From Clostridiales bacterium (lineage in GTDB: Bacteria > Bacillota > Clostridia > Christensenellales > Aristaeellaceae), in NCBI GenBank assembly GCA_016930575.1, contig JAFGGL010000036.1:33516-97515 (forward strand): a stretch of 64,000 nt of DNA, given 5' to 3'. Position 1 is the first letter of the stretch. Every line of letters begins with the position of its first letter. A program made the translations under genes and the position numbers. This document shows positions 1 to 7,740 of the stretch, one piece after another. The notes beneath the pieces were generated by a model. That model made no database searches and was not told where the DNA came from. It saw only the letters and a program-made list of their open reading frames with translations.

Positions 1-2
1 TT

Positions 3-1184
3 TTAGAAGACAACGCGCCAAATCTGTGGGCGTTATTTGAAGAAAATCCCGAATGGCTTGCCGCCGTCACGCTGCCAAGCGGCAAGGTCGCCGCGCTTCC
101 CACCATCAATCCCCTGCCGATGCAAAACGCCATGTGGATCAACCGGGACTGGCTGGACGCCCTCAATCTGGACGAGCCGGCGGACTGGGATTCCCTGGTC
201 GGCGTCCTTACGGCTTTCAAGACGAAGGACCCAAACCACAACGGCAAGCAGGATGAGATACCCCTGTCCTTCCTCGGCCCGTGGGATCTGAAATTCCTCT
301 CGCACGCGTTCGGCGTCATCGCAAACGATTACAATATCTATGCAGACGATTCCGGGCAGGTTCGTTTCCTGTCGCAGCATGAGAACTTCGCGGATTTCAT
401 CAAAGCACTGGTCGATCTGAACGAGCAGGGGCTTTTGGATGAGGACGGCTTCTCGACCGCCGACGCGTTGCGCGCCGTGACCGAAGGCGACGCGACCGTG
501 ACCTACGGCATGTTCTTCGGGCCCAATCCTTACCAGTTGTTTCCTGTTACGCTCGGAGAGCAATTCACGTTGCTTCAGCCGCTTGCATATAACGGTACGC
601 AGATATATCGCGACCTGTACGGCCCGATCGCGACCGGCAGCTTCGCCATCACTTCCGCTTGTGCGAATCCGGGAGAGCTTCTTGCCTGGGTGGACATCCT
701 CTATTCGCAGGAAGGCGCGACCGAAGCGATGGCAGGCGTCGAAGGCGAGAACTTCATATGGAATGAGGACGGCACCTGGCAGTACGCCGTGGATCTTGAG
801 ACGTATTCTACCTACGTGCTGTACGATTTGAGCGTTTACGATACGGGCAACATGCCCTGGCTGTCTCCCGTTTCATTCTATGCCGCCTATGATACCGAGA
901 GCCTGCGGCAAACCACCGATATGCTGATCGGGCTTGAGCAGTATACCGTGAGCCCCTTCCCCTATTACTACGTGTTAACGCCGGAGCAGCTTGATACTGT
1001 CGCTCCCCTTCAGTCGGCGCTTGGTTTATATGTGGATGAAAGCATCGCCAGGTTCGTCCTCGGCGAACTTGATATCAACGCGCCGGAGGACGTTGACGCC
1101 TTCTACGACGGATTGACCCAGCGCAGTGTGCAGGAATTTTTGGCTTTTTGGCAGGAGATTTACGATCAGCAAAGAATCCGGTGA
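3..1184 (+). CDS. Extracellular solute-binding protein (ABC sugar transporter type), 5' end outside window
   Basis: The reading frame is open to the first base of the window, so the ORF-track start at 120 is an internal Met and the gene begins upstream. The visible ~393 residues resemble the C-terminal two thirds of family 1 (LplA-like) extracellular sugar-binding lipoproteins. They contain a loop reading KDPNHNGKQDEIP, the acidic, Asn-rich loop often seen after the Trp-containing hinge in this family, and many surface aromatic residues. The role would be capture of an oligosaccharide outside the cell for an ABC importer. The permease genes would lie upstream and are not visible. The signal peptide and lipobox cannot be checked. 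The exact substrate is unknown. No terminator is evident before the next gene 41 bp downstream. Confidence 0.8.
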   Translation, partial: LEDNAPNLWALFEENPEWLAAVTLPSGKVAALPTINPLPMQNAMWINRDWLDALNLDEPADWDSLVGVLTAFKTKDPNHNGKQDEIPLSFLGPWDLKFLSHAFGVIANDYNIYADDSGQVRFLSQHENFADFIKALVDLNEQGLLDEDGFSTADALRAVTEGDATVTYGMFFGPNPYQLFPVTLGEQFTLLQPLAYNGTQIYRDLYGPIATGSFAITSACANPGELLAWVDILYSQEGATEAMAGVEGENFIWNEDGTWQYAVDLETYSTYVLYDLSVYDTGNMPWLSPVSFYAAYDTESLRQTTDMLIGLEQYTVSPFPYYYVLTPEQLDTVAPLQSALGLYVDESIARFVLGELDINAPEDVDAFYDGLTQRSVQEFLAFWQEIYDQQRIR

Positions 1185-1225
1185 AACACGCAATCTAAGC
1201 TTCCACAGAGGAGGTTGAGGATACG

Positions 1226-1612
1226 ATGAAAAAATGTCCTCGCTGTGAACTCAATTACATTGCCGACGACGAGAAACTCTGCAAGGTCTGTATCCGAGAG
1301 ATCAAGGGCGGACAGAAACAGGACGAATTCGAGCTCTGCTCCATCTGCAATGCCGCGCCTGCGCTGCCGGGCAAGGATATCTGCCTTGGCTGCTACAAGG
1401 AGATCCACAATCATCAGCCGTCGGAGCATAAGCGCACCACATCCGTCGATGAGGAGATCGAGCTTAGCAGCGCAAGCACGATGGATGAGATGATCCCGGA
1501 CGTCAAGGAGGACATGGAGGGCGCCGATTTCGAAGATGAAGACGGCGACCTGTCGCTGGAAACGATCATCGAGGAAGAAGACGACGATGACGACGACGAG
1601 GAATACGATTGA
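1226..1612 (+). CDS. Small protein with two tandem CxxC-x11-CxxC zinc-ribbon-like modules and an acidic tail
   Basis: Start ATG 1226 is preceded by a GAGGAGG-type ribosome binding site. The 128-residue product has cysteines at 4/7/19/22 and again at 38/41/53/56, so the same CxxC-x11-CxxC pattern occurs twice. Each would be able to hold one zinc ion. The middle (about 65-105) is polar with no obvious fold, and the last 20 residues are almost all Asp/Glu (EEEDDDDDDEEYD). There is no signal peptide or membrane segment, so it is cytoplasmic. I do not recognise a named family. An acidic tail plus zinc ribbons would fit a protein- or nucleic-acid-associated adaptor, but that is inference only. It lies 30 bp upstream of the phosphoesterase gene and is probably co-transcribed with it. 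Confidence 0.8.
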   Translation: MKKCPRCELNYIADDEKLCKVCIREIKGGQKQDEFELCSICNAAPALPGKDICLGCYKEIHNHQPSEHKRTTSVDEEIELSSASTMDEMIPDVKEDMEGADFEDEDGDLSLETIIEEEDDDDDDEEYD

Positions 1613-1642
1613 CCGTGAATAACCCGGCAAGTGAGGCGTGAC

Positions 1643-2335
1643 ATGGCGATCTATGCGATTGGCGACCTGCATTTACCAGGCGGGCAGGAAAAACCGATGA
1701 ACGTATTCGGCAGCCACTGGGACGATCACGTCTCCCAAATCATCACACGCTGGAAGCAAACCGTGCAGCCTGAGGATCTTGTGCTGATCCCCGGAGATAT
1801 CAGCTGGGCGATGTACTTTGACCAGGCGAAAGCCGATTTGACTTTGATCGCGGGACTTCCCGGCGAAAAGGTGTTGCTGCGCGGAAACCACGATTACTGG
1901 TGGGCTTCCATCGGCAAGATCAGGGACTGGCTTCCGGATACCATGCATGCGCTGCAAAACGACGCTTTCAGGTGGCGGGATTTCGTCATCTGCGGCACAA
2001 GGGGATGGGTATTCCCTACCGCGCTAAGTCCCCTGGATGAACAGGATACAAGGGTTTTCAACCGGGAACTGATTCGACTGGAGCTTTCACTGCAGGAGGC
2101 CCAAAAGCATGGGCTTCCGATGATCGTGATGATGCACTATCCCCCGCTTTTGAAGGATACGGCCGATACGGCGTTTACCGGAACGCTTGAAAAGTACGGC
2201 GTTTCTCTGTGCTGCTATGGACACCTGCACGATACGGGAATCGCCAACGCGTTTCACGGCAGCCATCACAGCATATCTTATCATCTGGTGTCCTGCGACG
2301 CGATCAATTTTACGCCAAAGCTGCTTAAACAATAG
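1643..2335 (+). CDS. Calcineurin-like metallophosphoesterase
   Basis: The 230-residue cytoplasmic protein carries the complete metal-binding signature of calcineurin-like phosphoesterases: GDLH near residue 7, GDIS near 50, GNHDYWW near 80, a His in MMHYPP near 165 and GHLHD near 195. These residues bind two metals and cleave phosphomonoesters or diesters. The substrate is unknown. The ORF track starts at a GTG (1631), but ATG 1643 follows a GTGAGG ribosome binding site and gives MAIYAIGDLH, matching the usual start of this family close to the first metal motif, so I use 1643. It is the last gene before a strong terminator. Confidence 0.85.
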   Translation: MAIYAIGDLHLPGGQEKPMNVFGSHWDDHVSQIITRWKQTVQPEDLVLIPGDISWAMYFDQAKADLTLIAGLPGEKVLLRGNHDYWWASIGKIRDWLPDTMHALQNDAFRWRDFVICGTRGWVFPTALSPLDEQDTRVFNRELIRLELSLQEAQKHGLPMIVMMHYPPLLKDTADTAFTGTLEKYGVSLCCYGHLHDTGIANAFHGSHHSISYHLVSCDAINFTPKLLKQ

Positions 2336-2360
2336 CCGAATACGCATTCCCAATATCGTC

Positions 2361-2383
2361 AACCGCTGAAAAGCGGTTTTTTT
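2361..2383 (+). terminator. Rho-independent terminator after the phosphoesterase gene
   Basis: A 7-bp stem AACCGCT/AGCGGTT with a GAAA tetraloop is followed by a T run. It separates the first transcription unit from the mraZ operon. Confidence 0.85.
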
Positions 2384-2458
2384 GTTATACGCGTTCCGGT
2401 GGCATCCGGTTCCCAAATTAGGCGTCGTTTGGCGAATAACGGCATATTTTGTGGTTTC

Positions 2459-2478
2459 TCCCCACCACACTCCCCACC
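2459..2478 (-). repeat. Two direct TCCCCACC repeats (GGTGGGGA on the minus strand), 12-bp period
   Basis: TCCCCACC occurs at 2459-2466 and 2471-2478. On the minus strand these read GGTGGGGA, resembling the GTGG/TGGGG core of MraZ boxes but in opposite orientation and about 100 bp upstream of the main cluster. The rest of the gap 2384-2567 shows nothing else recognisable. Function is unproven. Confidence 0.4.
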
Positions 2479-2567
2479 AAATACAATTTTCCAAAAAACC
2501 TTTATTTCGTCTGCGTTTCAGCGCAGCAGAAAGTTAATAATTTTCTGCAAAAAAGTCGCTGAAACCC

Positions 2568-2596
2568 TTGACAAGTGGTAGATAGTGCGAGATAAT
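2568..2596 (+). promoter_or_regulatory. Sigma-A promoter of the mraZ/dcw operon
   Basis: TTGACA (2568-2573), a 17-bp spacer and GATAAT (2591-2596) form a near-perfect vegetative promoter. Transcription should start near 2603, about 45 bp before mraZ. The GTGG boxes overlap the spacer and the initial transcribed region. Confidence 0.85.
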
Positions 2597-2630
2597 GGGG
2601 ATAGATAAAAATATTGTGGTAGATTGTGGG
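2575..2630 (+). promoter_or_regulatory. Probable MraZ operator: GTGG boxes in 10-11 bp phase
   Basis: GTGG-type boxes start at 2575, 2585 (GTGC), 2595 (ATGGGG, degenerate), 2616 and 2626, that is one per helical turn with one turn left empty. MraZ proteins are known to bind short direct repeats of the TGGG/GTGG type about 10 bp apart just upstream of their own gene. Overlap with the promoter suggests autorepression. This is inferred from spacing and position. Confidence 0.65.
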
Positions 2631-2647
2631 GAAAGGAGCGATTTCTC

Positions 2648-3139
2648 ATGGATGATAAAAATACGAACGCATCCGCCGCTTCCGAACCCCGGAATTACGG
2701 TTTCTTCGGCTGCCATACCCACTCGGTCGACGAGAAAGGCCGCATCATCATCCCCAACGCCTACCGCGAAGCATTGGGCGAGAGTTTCTCCATCGGACCG
2801 ACGCGCTCTTTTGACGGCGTGGCGCTCTATCCCGACGCCGTATACGACCAGATCTTAACCGAACTCAACTCGCTCAATCAGCGCAGGCCGTACGTGCAGC
2901 AGTACACCATGCAGTTTTACAAGCTGTCCAACCGCGATATGCAAAAGGACGGGCAGGGCCGCATCCTTCTCCCCCAAAAGATCAGGCAGCGCTTTCTGGA
3001 AGAGGCCAAGGAAGTGGAGATCAGCGGCAGCAACAACTTCATCCGCATCATGGACGCGTCCAAGGCTGCGGAGATCGAAACCAGCTTCAACGAGAACCTC
3101 CCGACTATTCTGGAGCAGATGGGCAGCAACGAACCGTAA
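2648..3139 (+). CDS. mraZ: Transcriptional regulator MraZ
   Basis: The 163-residue protein has two SpoVT-AbrB-like half-domains with the family motifs DEKGRIIIP (about residues 28-36) and GQGRILLP (about 105-112). MraZ is a ring-forming DNA-binding protein that controls its own division/cell-wall operon. ATG 2648 follows GGGGAAAGGAGCG. The ORF-track start at 2624 lies inside the operator and is not used. The N-terminus is about 15 residues longer than usual (Asn/Ala/Ser-rich) before the conserved part. The gene normally next in line, rsmH, is absent: an FtsL-like gene follows after 20 bp. The GTGG boxes upstream suggest autoregulation. Confidence 0.93.
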   Translation: MDDKNTNASAASEPRNYGFFGCHTHSVDEKGRIIIPNAYREALGESFSIGPTRSFDGVALYPDAVYDQILTELNSLNQRRPYVQQYTMQFYKLSNRDMQKDGQGRILLPQKIRQRFLEEAKEVEISGSNNFIRIMDASKAAEIETSFNENLPTILEQMGSNEP

Positions 3140-3159
3140 GCCCGGAAGGAGCAAGCAAT

Positions 3160-3732
3160 ATGTCGCAATATGTATTGACCCCGCCGATCAGGAACAACGC
3201 CTATGCCGGAGCGCAAAATACCGGACGCTTGTATGTGCGCCCGAACGTCTACCTGCCCAACAGCGAGATCGATTTTAAAACCGGGATGCTCAGGCAGTCA
3301 GCGCGCCGGGTCGGCCGTACGCAAGCGCTGCGCAGCGAAGCCGGGCGCCTAGATACGGAGTACGTAAAACTGGAATCAATGCTCAAAGCGCGCGCCAATG
3401 AAAAGGGCAGGCGGATGCCGCTGAAATCCGCGGTCCTGCTGATTTTCGCAATCGTGATGCTGTTTTCCGTCATCCTGCTCGTACAGCAGGGCAATATCAT
3501 CGCCAAGGAAGAAACCGTCCGCCAGATGAATATAAAGATCCAGGCGACGCGTGATGAGATCGCGAGCATTTCGGCGAAGATCGACGAAGCGTCCGATCCG
3601 GTGCAGATCTGTTATATAGCCGCTAGGGACCTTGATATGATCCCCGCCGATTCGGCACAGGCGATCTACCTGACGGCTCTGAGCACGCGCCCGAGCCAGG
3701 ACCCCATCGTTGTCCGCGCGGGCAATGACTGA
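3160..3732 (+). CDS. ftsL: FtsL-like cell division protein (septum formation initiator type)
   Basis: A bitopic membrane protein of 190 residues: a long, basic cytoplasmic N-terminus (1-88), one membrane span at about 89-108, then a short extracytoplasmic coiled coil (about 113-145) and a C-terminal segment ending near 190. This topology and the position right after mraZ and before murE fit FtsL, which forms a complex with FtsB/DivIC and FtsQ/DivIB at the septum. The sequence itself is poorly conserved, so the name depends on topology and context. The cytoplasmic tail is unusually long compared with classical FtsL. ATG 3160 follows GGAAGGAG. murE has its own promoter downstream. Confidence 0.7.
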   Translation: MSQYVLTPPIRNNAYAGAQNTGRLYVRPNVYLPNSEIDFKTGMLRQSARRVGRTQALRSEAGRLDTEYVKLESMLKARANEKGRRMPLKSAVLLIFAIVMLFSVILLVQQGNIIAKEETVRQMNIKIQATRDEIASISAKIDEASDPVQICYIAARDLDMIPADSAQAIYLTALSTRPSQDPIVVRAGND

Positions 3733-3777
3733 GTACCGCTTCAAACATGTCAAATATGCTGACGCCAAGCAAAATCA

Positions 3778-3806
3778 TTGCCAAACCATCCGGTTTCGCG
3801 TACAAT
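3778..3806 (+). promoter_or_regulatory. Promoter upstream of murE
   Basis: TTGCCA (3778-3783), 17 bp, TACAAT (3801-3806), 50 bp before murE. It would let murE-mraY-murD-ftsQ be transcribed apart from mraZ control. Confidence 0.7.
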
Positions 3807-3855
3807 AGAAAAGCGTTATCAAACTCCGCCTTTTTTCTGTTTGGAGGACTAAAGA

Positions 3856-5319
3856 ATGCTGCTAAAGGACCTTGTGTTAAGCGTTCCCGGCGCTGTGGAA
3901 AGCAGAGGAAACCTTAATATCGAAATCGGCGATTTAACCATGAACAGCCGCGATGCCGCCCATAACGGGCTTTTCTTCTGCATCAGCGGCTCGCGCGTCG
4001 ACGCGCATGATTTTGCGCCCCAGGCCGTCGACAACGGCTGTACGGCGCTTGTGGTGTCCCGTTTCATTGATGGGCTGAACGTGCCGCAAATCAAGGTGCA
4101 AAACGTCCGCTCCGCGATGGCCTATATTTCCTCCGCGTTTTTCGGCCATCCGGCGCGTACGCTGCGGTTGATCGGGGTGTCGGGCACCAAGGGGAAAACG
4201 ACGACCACCTATTTATTGAAGTCCATTATGGAGGAAGCCGGCTTCAAGGTCGGACTGATCGGAACGACAGGCAACATGATCGGCGACAGATACATCAAAA
4301 GCACCCTGACTACGCCGGATTCCATCGATCTGCACCGCACCTTCCGCCAGATGCTTGACGAAGGCGTGGAGATCGTCTGTATGGAGGTCAGCGCGCACGC
4401 GATCGACATGCACCGTGTCGACGGGCTGTTCTTCGAGGCCGCCTGCTATACCAATCTGTCGCAGGATCATCTGGATTATTTCCACACGATGGAGAACTAC
4501 TTCGCGGCGAAGAAGAAATTCTTTACCTGCAATTTCGCGCTGAACGTATCGCTGAACATCGACGACGATACCAGCCTGCAGATTCTTAACGACATGACCG
4601 TTCCCTACCTGACCTACGGCATCCGCGTGAATTCCGACCTTTACGCAAGGGATATCGAGATCTCCGAGAACGGAATCCACTTTCTGATTCAACTGCGTAA
4701 TATTGAGACCTTTGAGGTCAACATGCAGATGACCGGCATGTTCAACGTCTACAACGCGCTGGCCGCCGCGTCGCTTGCGATGATCTTCGGCGTCGACGTA
4801 GCCGCCATTCAGAAAGGGCTGCACAACGTGAAGTCCGTTCCCGGCCGCATCGAGCTTCTGGATCTGCCGCTACCGTTCAAGGTCATATTGGACTACTCCC
4901 ATTCGCCGGATGCGCTGGAGAACATCCTGACCACCGTGCGCACCTTTACGCAGAACCGCCTGATCGTGGTGTTCGGCTGCGGCGGCGACCGCGACCAGGG
5001 CAAGCGCCCCCTGATGGGCGAGATCGGCGGTCAGCTTGCGGATTTCTGTATCCTGACGAGCGACAACCCCAGGACCGAAGACCCCTATACCATTCTGGAA
5101 GCAATCGAGGAGGGTATCAAACAGACGTCCGGCAAATATACCGTGATCGAAAATCGCCGTGACGCGATCCGCCACGCGTTTGATATCGCCGAAGACGGCG
5201 ATATTGTGATTCTGGCCGGCAAGGGGCACGAAACCTATCAGGAGATCATGGGCGTCAAGCGCCCGTTTGATGAGAAGGCTGTCGTCAACGAACTGCTGGA
5301 GGAAAAACATCCCAACTAA
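3856..5319 (+). CDS. murE: UDP-N-acetylmuramoyl-tripeptide synthetase MurE (meso-DAP type)
   Basis: The 487-residue Mur ligase adds the third amino acid to UDP-MurNAc-L-Ala-D-Glu in the cytoplasm, using ATP. The ATP-binding loop GTKGKTTTT is at about 109-117, and the Mur-ligase His/Asn motifs and C-terminal domain are complete. The motif DNPR near residue 402 is the residue set that selects meso-diaminopimelate rather than lysine, so the wall is predicted to be DAP-type. ATG 3856 follows TGGAGGAC. Next comes mraY rather than the expected murF. A MurF-like ligase lies 40 kb away (45843-47453). Confidence 0.95.
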   Translation: MLLKDLVLSVPGAVESRGNLNIEIGDLTMNSRDAAHNGLFFCISGSRVDAHDFAPQAVDNGCTALVVSRFIDGLNVPQIKVQNVRSAMAYISSAFFGHPARTLRLIGVSGTKGKTTTTYLLKSIMEEAGFKVGLIGTTGNMIGDRYIKSTLTTPDSIDLHRTFRQMLDEGVEIVCMEVSAHAIDMHRVDGLFFEAACYTNLSQDHLDYFHTMENYFAAKKKFFTCNFALNVSLNIDDDTSLQILNDMTVPYLTYGIRVNSDLYARDIEISENGIHFLIQLRNIETFEVNMQMTGMFNVYNALAAASLAMIFGVDVAAIQKGLHNVKSVPGRIELLDLPLPFKVILDYSHSPDALENILTTVRTFTQNRLIVVFGCGGDRDQGKRPLMGEIGGQLADFCILTSDNPRTEDPYTILEAIEEGIKQTSGKYTVIENRRDAIRHAFDIAEDGDIVILAGKGHETYQEIMGVKRPFDEKAVVNELLEEKHPN

Positions 5320-5341
5320 TTTCGTATGCTGAGGTGTTCAA

Positions 5342-6343
5342 ATGTTTCTAACGGTGCTGATCTTTATCCTGTCCGTTGTGTCCGTCCTGGTCATCGCGCG
5401 CTATTTTTTGCCCCTGCTGCAAAAGCTGAAACTCGGGCAGCCGATCCACGAACTAGCGCTGGAATCGCACCAGGCCAAGCAGGGGACGCCGACGATGGGC
5501 GGGCTGATGTTCGCCGCGGTCACGTCCGTATTTACGCTCGTGTTCTCAGCCGTTGCGGGTTTTTCGGTATCTACGCTGATTCTAATTCTCTTCTCCCTGC
5601 TCTCCATGATGATCGGTTTCGCGGACGACTACACGAAGATCCGGCAGCAGCATAACCGGGGCCTGGTTTGGTGGCAGAAGGTGATCGCGCAGCTGCTGAT
5701 CGGCTTTCTGTTTTCGGTGTATTGCTATTATACCCCCGCCGTGGGCAGTTCCGTCATCGTTCCGTTCACAAACCTGGAATGGAATCTCGGCATTTGGTAT
5801 CCGCCGCTGATGACGCTTGTCATCATCTTCATCGTTAACAGCGCAAACCTTCTTGACGGAATGGACGGGCTGCTTGCAAGCACTTCTTCCATCGCAAGCA
5901 TCGCGTGGGCCGCGATCGCCATGTTTATGCTTCTGACGTCGGCGGTATCCGCGCTCAACGATCTGTACGGCATTCTGTTCTTCAGCCTGGCGCTTGCGGG
6001 CTCGCTGTTTGCGTTCCTTCGGTATAATTATCATCCTGCCAGGTTATTTATGGGCGACACCGGCAGCATGTTTCTCGGCGCGGCGATGCTCGGCGTTTCG
6101 ATGCTGCTTCGCCAGCCTTTGCTGCTGCTGCTCATCGCGTTTACGATGATCGTCAGCTCCGTATCGGTCATTATACAGCGCATCTACTACAAGTTGACCC
6201 ACGGGAAGCGCATATTCCTGAGCTCCCCCATCCATTATCATTTTGAGAAAGCCGGCATGAATGAACCGCAGATCGTCGCTATGTATTCGGCGGTCGAGAG
6301 CATCCTTGCGGTGCTTGCCGTGCTGTCCCTGCCATGGATATAA
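5342..6343 (+). CDS. mraY: Phospho-N-acetylmuramoyl-pentapeptide-transferase MraY
   Basis: An integral membrane enzyme of 333 residues with about ten hydrophobic spans. It moves phospho-MurNAc-pentapeptide from UDP to undecaprenyl phosphate, forming lipid I. The family motifs are present: PTMGG near residue 50, ADDYTK near 94 and NLLDGMDGL near 172. The C-terminal His cluster, usually HHHF, reads IHYHFEKAGM here, so one His is Tyr. Otherwise the protein is full length. ATG 5342 follows GAGGTG. It sits 22 bp after murE and 16 bp before murD in the same operon. Confidence 0.93.
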   Translation: MFLTVLIFILSVVSVLVIARYFLPLLQKLKLGQPIHELALESHQAKQGTPTMGGLMFAAVTSVFTLVFSAVAGFSVSTLILILFSLLSMMIGFADDYTKIRQQHNRGLVWWQKVIAQLLIGFLFSVYCYYTPAVGSSVIVPFTNLEWNLGIWYPPLMTLVIIFIVNSANLLDGMDGLLASTSSIASIAWAAIAMFMLLTSAVSALNDLYGILFFSLALAGSLFAFLRYNYHPARLFMGDTGSMFLGAAMLGVSMLLRQPLLLLLIAFTMIVSSVSVIIQRIYYKLTHGKRIFLSSPIHYHFEKAGMNEPQIVAMYSAVESILAVLAVLSLPWI

Positions 6344-6359
6344 TCGGGAGGCCCGTATA

Positions 6360-7730
6360 GTGATCGAAACAAACGCCCGCGTACTGATCGTCGGCATGGC
6401 ACGCAGCGGCATCGCCGCCGCAAAACTCCTGTTGCGTCACGGCGCCGTACCCCTGCTTAACGATAAGAAGCCGGCGGATGCATTCGATCACGACCTGGAT
6501 GCCTTTTTGCATACGCCATGCGAATTCCGTCTGGGTGAAGATCCCGTATCGCTGCTGCCCGAATGCGATCTTGTCGTGATCAGCCCGGGCGTGCCGCTGG
6601 ATTCGCCGGTCGTTACAAAGGCGGAGTCTCACGTGGTACCATTGATCGGCGAGCTGGAACTAGCCTTTTCGCTGCTCAAAGGCCGCGTGATCGCCGTGAC
6701 CGGAACCAACGGCAAAACGACCACCGTTTCGCTGTTGGGAGAGTTGTTTGCCAATGCCGGGCAGACCGTGCATGTCGGCGGCAATATCGGGTTCCCGCTC
6801 AGCGCAATTGCGATGGAAAGCAGGCCCGGCGACGTCGTTGTGACCGAGGTCTCCAGCTTTCAGTTGGAAACCATACGGACTTTCCGCCCGGAAACCGCCG
6901 CGCTGCTCAACATCACGGAGGATCACCTTAACAGGCATACCACCATGGACGCCTATACCGCGTTGAAGAAGCGCGTCTTCGAGAACCAAACGGAAGACGA
7001 TTTGGCCGTTTTAAACTATGACGATACAGTGGTCCGCGGGCTATCCGGACAATTGCGACCGAAGGTTGTATGGTTTTCAAGGCAAAACGCTGTAGATAAC
7101 GGCGTTTGCCTGCGGGACGGCACCGTAATCTCTGTAATAAACGGCAAACAGACGCCGGTATGCGGCGCGGACGAGATCCGCATTCCCGGCCCGCACAACC
7201 TGGAAAACGCGATGGCGGCCGCCGTGATCGGCATCGCGTACGGCGTCTCCCCGGAGATCATCAGGGAAACGCTGCGGACGTTTGCGGGCGTTGAACACAG
7301 AATTGAAACCGTTCGCACGGTGCGCGGCGTGACCTTCATCAACGATTCGAAAGGCACCAACGTCGCAAGCACGCTGATGGCCGTTCAGAGCATGACGAAA
7401 CCGACCGTGATCATACTGGGCGGGTACGACAAGCACACCGATTTTAACGTACTGGCCGCCGCGATTGCGAAATCAGACTTCATTCATCACGCGGTATTGA
7501 TCGGTGAGACGGCGGAGCAGATCGCACACTCGTTATCCGTAAACGGCTTTCATACCTTTACGCATGCGCGCGATCTGGGCAACGCCGTGTACAAAGCCGC
7601 GGACAAAGCGGCGCCCGGCGGCAACGTGCTATTCTCCCCGGCATGCGCGAGTTTTGATATGTTCCGCGACTACGAGCACCGTGGCGCGGTGTTCAAGGAG
7701 ATCGTAGACCGCATGACAGAACAAACCTGA
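6360..7730 (+). CDS. murD: UDP-N-acetylmuramoylalanine--D-glutamate ligase MurD
   Basis: The 456-residue cytoplasmic ligase adds D-Glu to UDP-MurNAc-L-Ala. The N-terminal Rossmann-like domain starts VLIVGMARSG, and the ATP loop GTNGKTTT is at about 114-121. NDSKGTN and GGYDKHTDF in the last domain are typical of MurD. The ORF-track start (6261) lies inside mraY. GTG 6360 is preceded by GGGAGG at 6345-6350 and gives the usual N-terminus, so it is chosen. The gene is 16 bp after mraY and 10 bp before ftsQ. Confidence 0.94.
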   Translation: MIETNARVLIVGMARSGIAAAKLLLRHGAVPLLNDKKPADAFDHDLDAFLHTPCEFRLGEDPVSLLPECDLVVISPGVPLDSPVVTKAESHVVPLIGELELAFSLLKGRVIAVTGTNGKTTTVSLLGELFANAGQTVHVGGNIGFPLSAIAMESRPGDVVVTEVSSFQLETIRTFRPETAALLNITEDHLNRHTTMDAYTALKKRVFENQTEDDLAVLNYDDTVVRGLSGQLRPKVVWFSRQNAVDNGVCLRDGTVISVINGKQTPVCGADEIRIPGPHNLENAMAAAVIGIAYGVSPEIIRETLRTFAGVEHRIETVRTVRGVTFINDSKGTNVASTLMAVQSMTKPTVIILGGYDKHTDFNVLAAAIAKSDFIHHAVLIGETAEQIAHSLSVNGFHTFTHARDLGNAVYKAADKAAPGGNVLFSPACASFDMFRDYEHRGAVFKEIVDRMTEQT

Positions 7731-7740
7731 ACGGGAGCGG

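Noticed and set aside
1414-1644. Minus-strand poly-Ser frame
   Set aside because: It is only the complement of the GAC/GAG repeats coding for the acidic tail of the zinc-ribbon protein.
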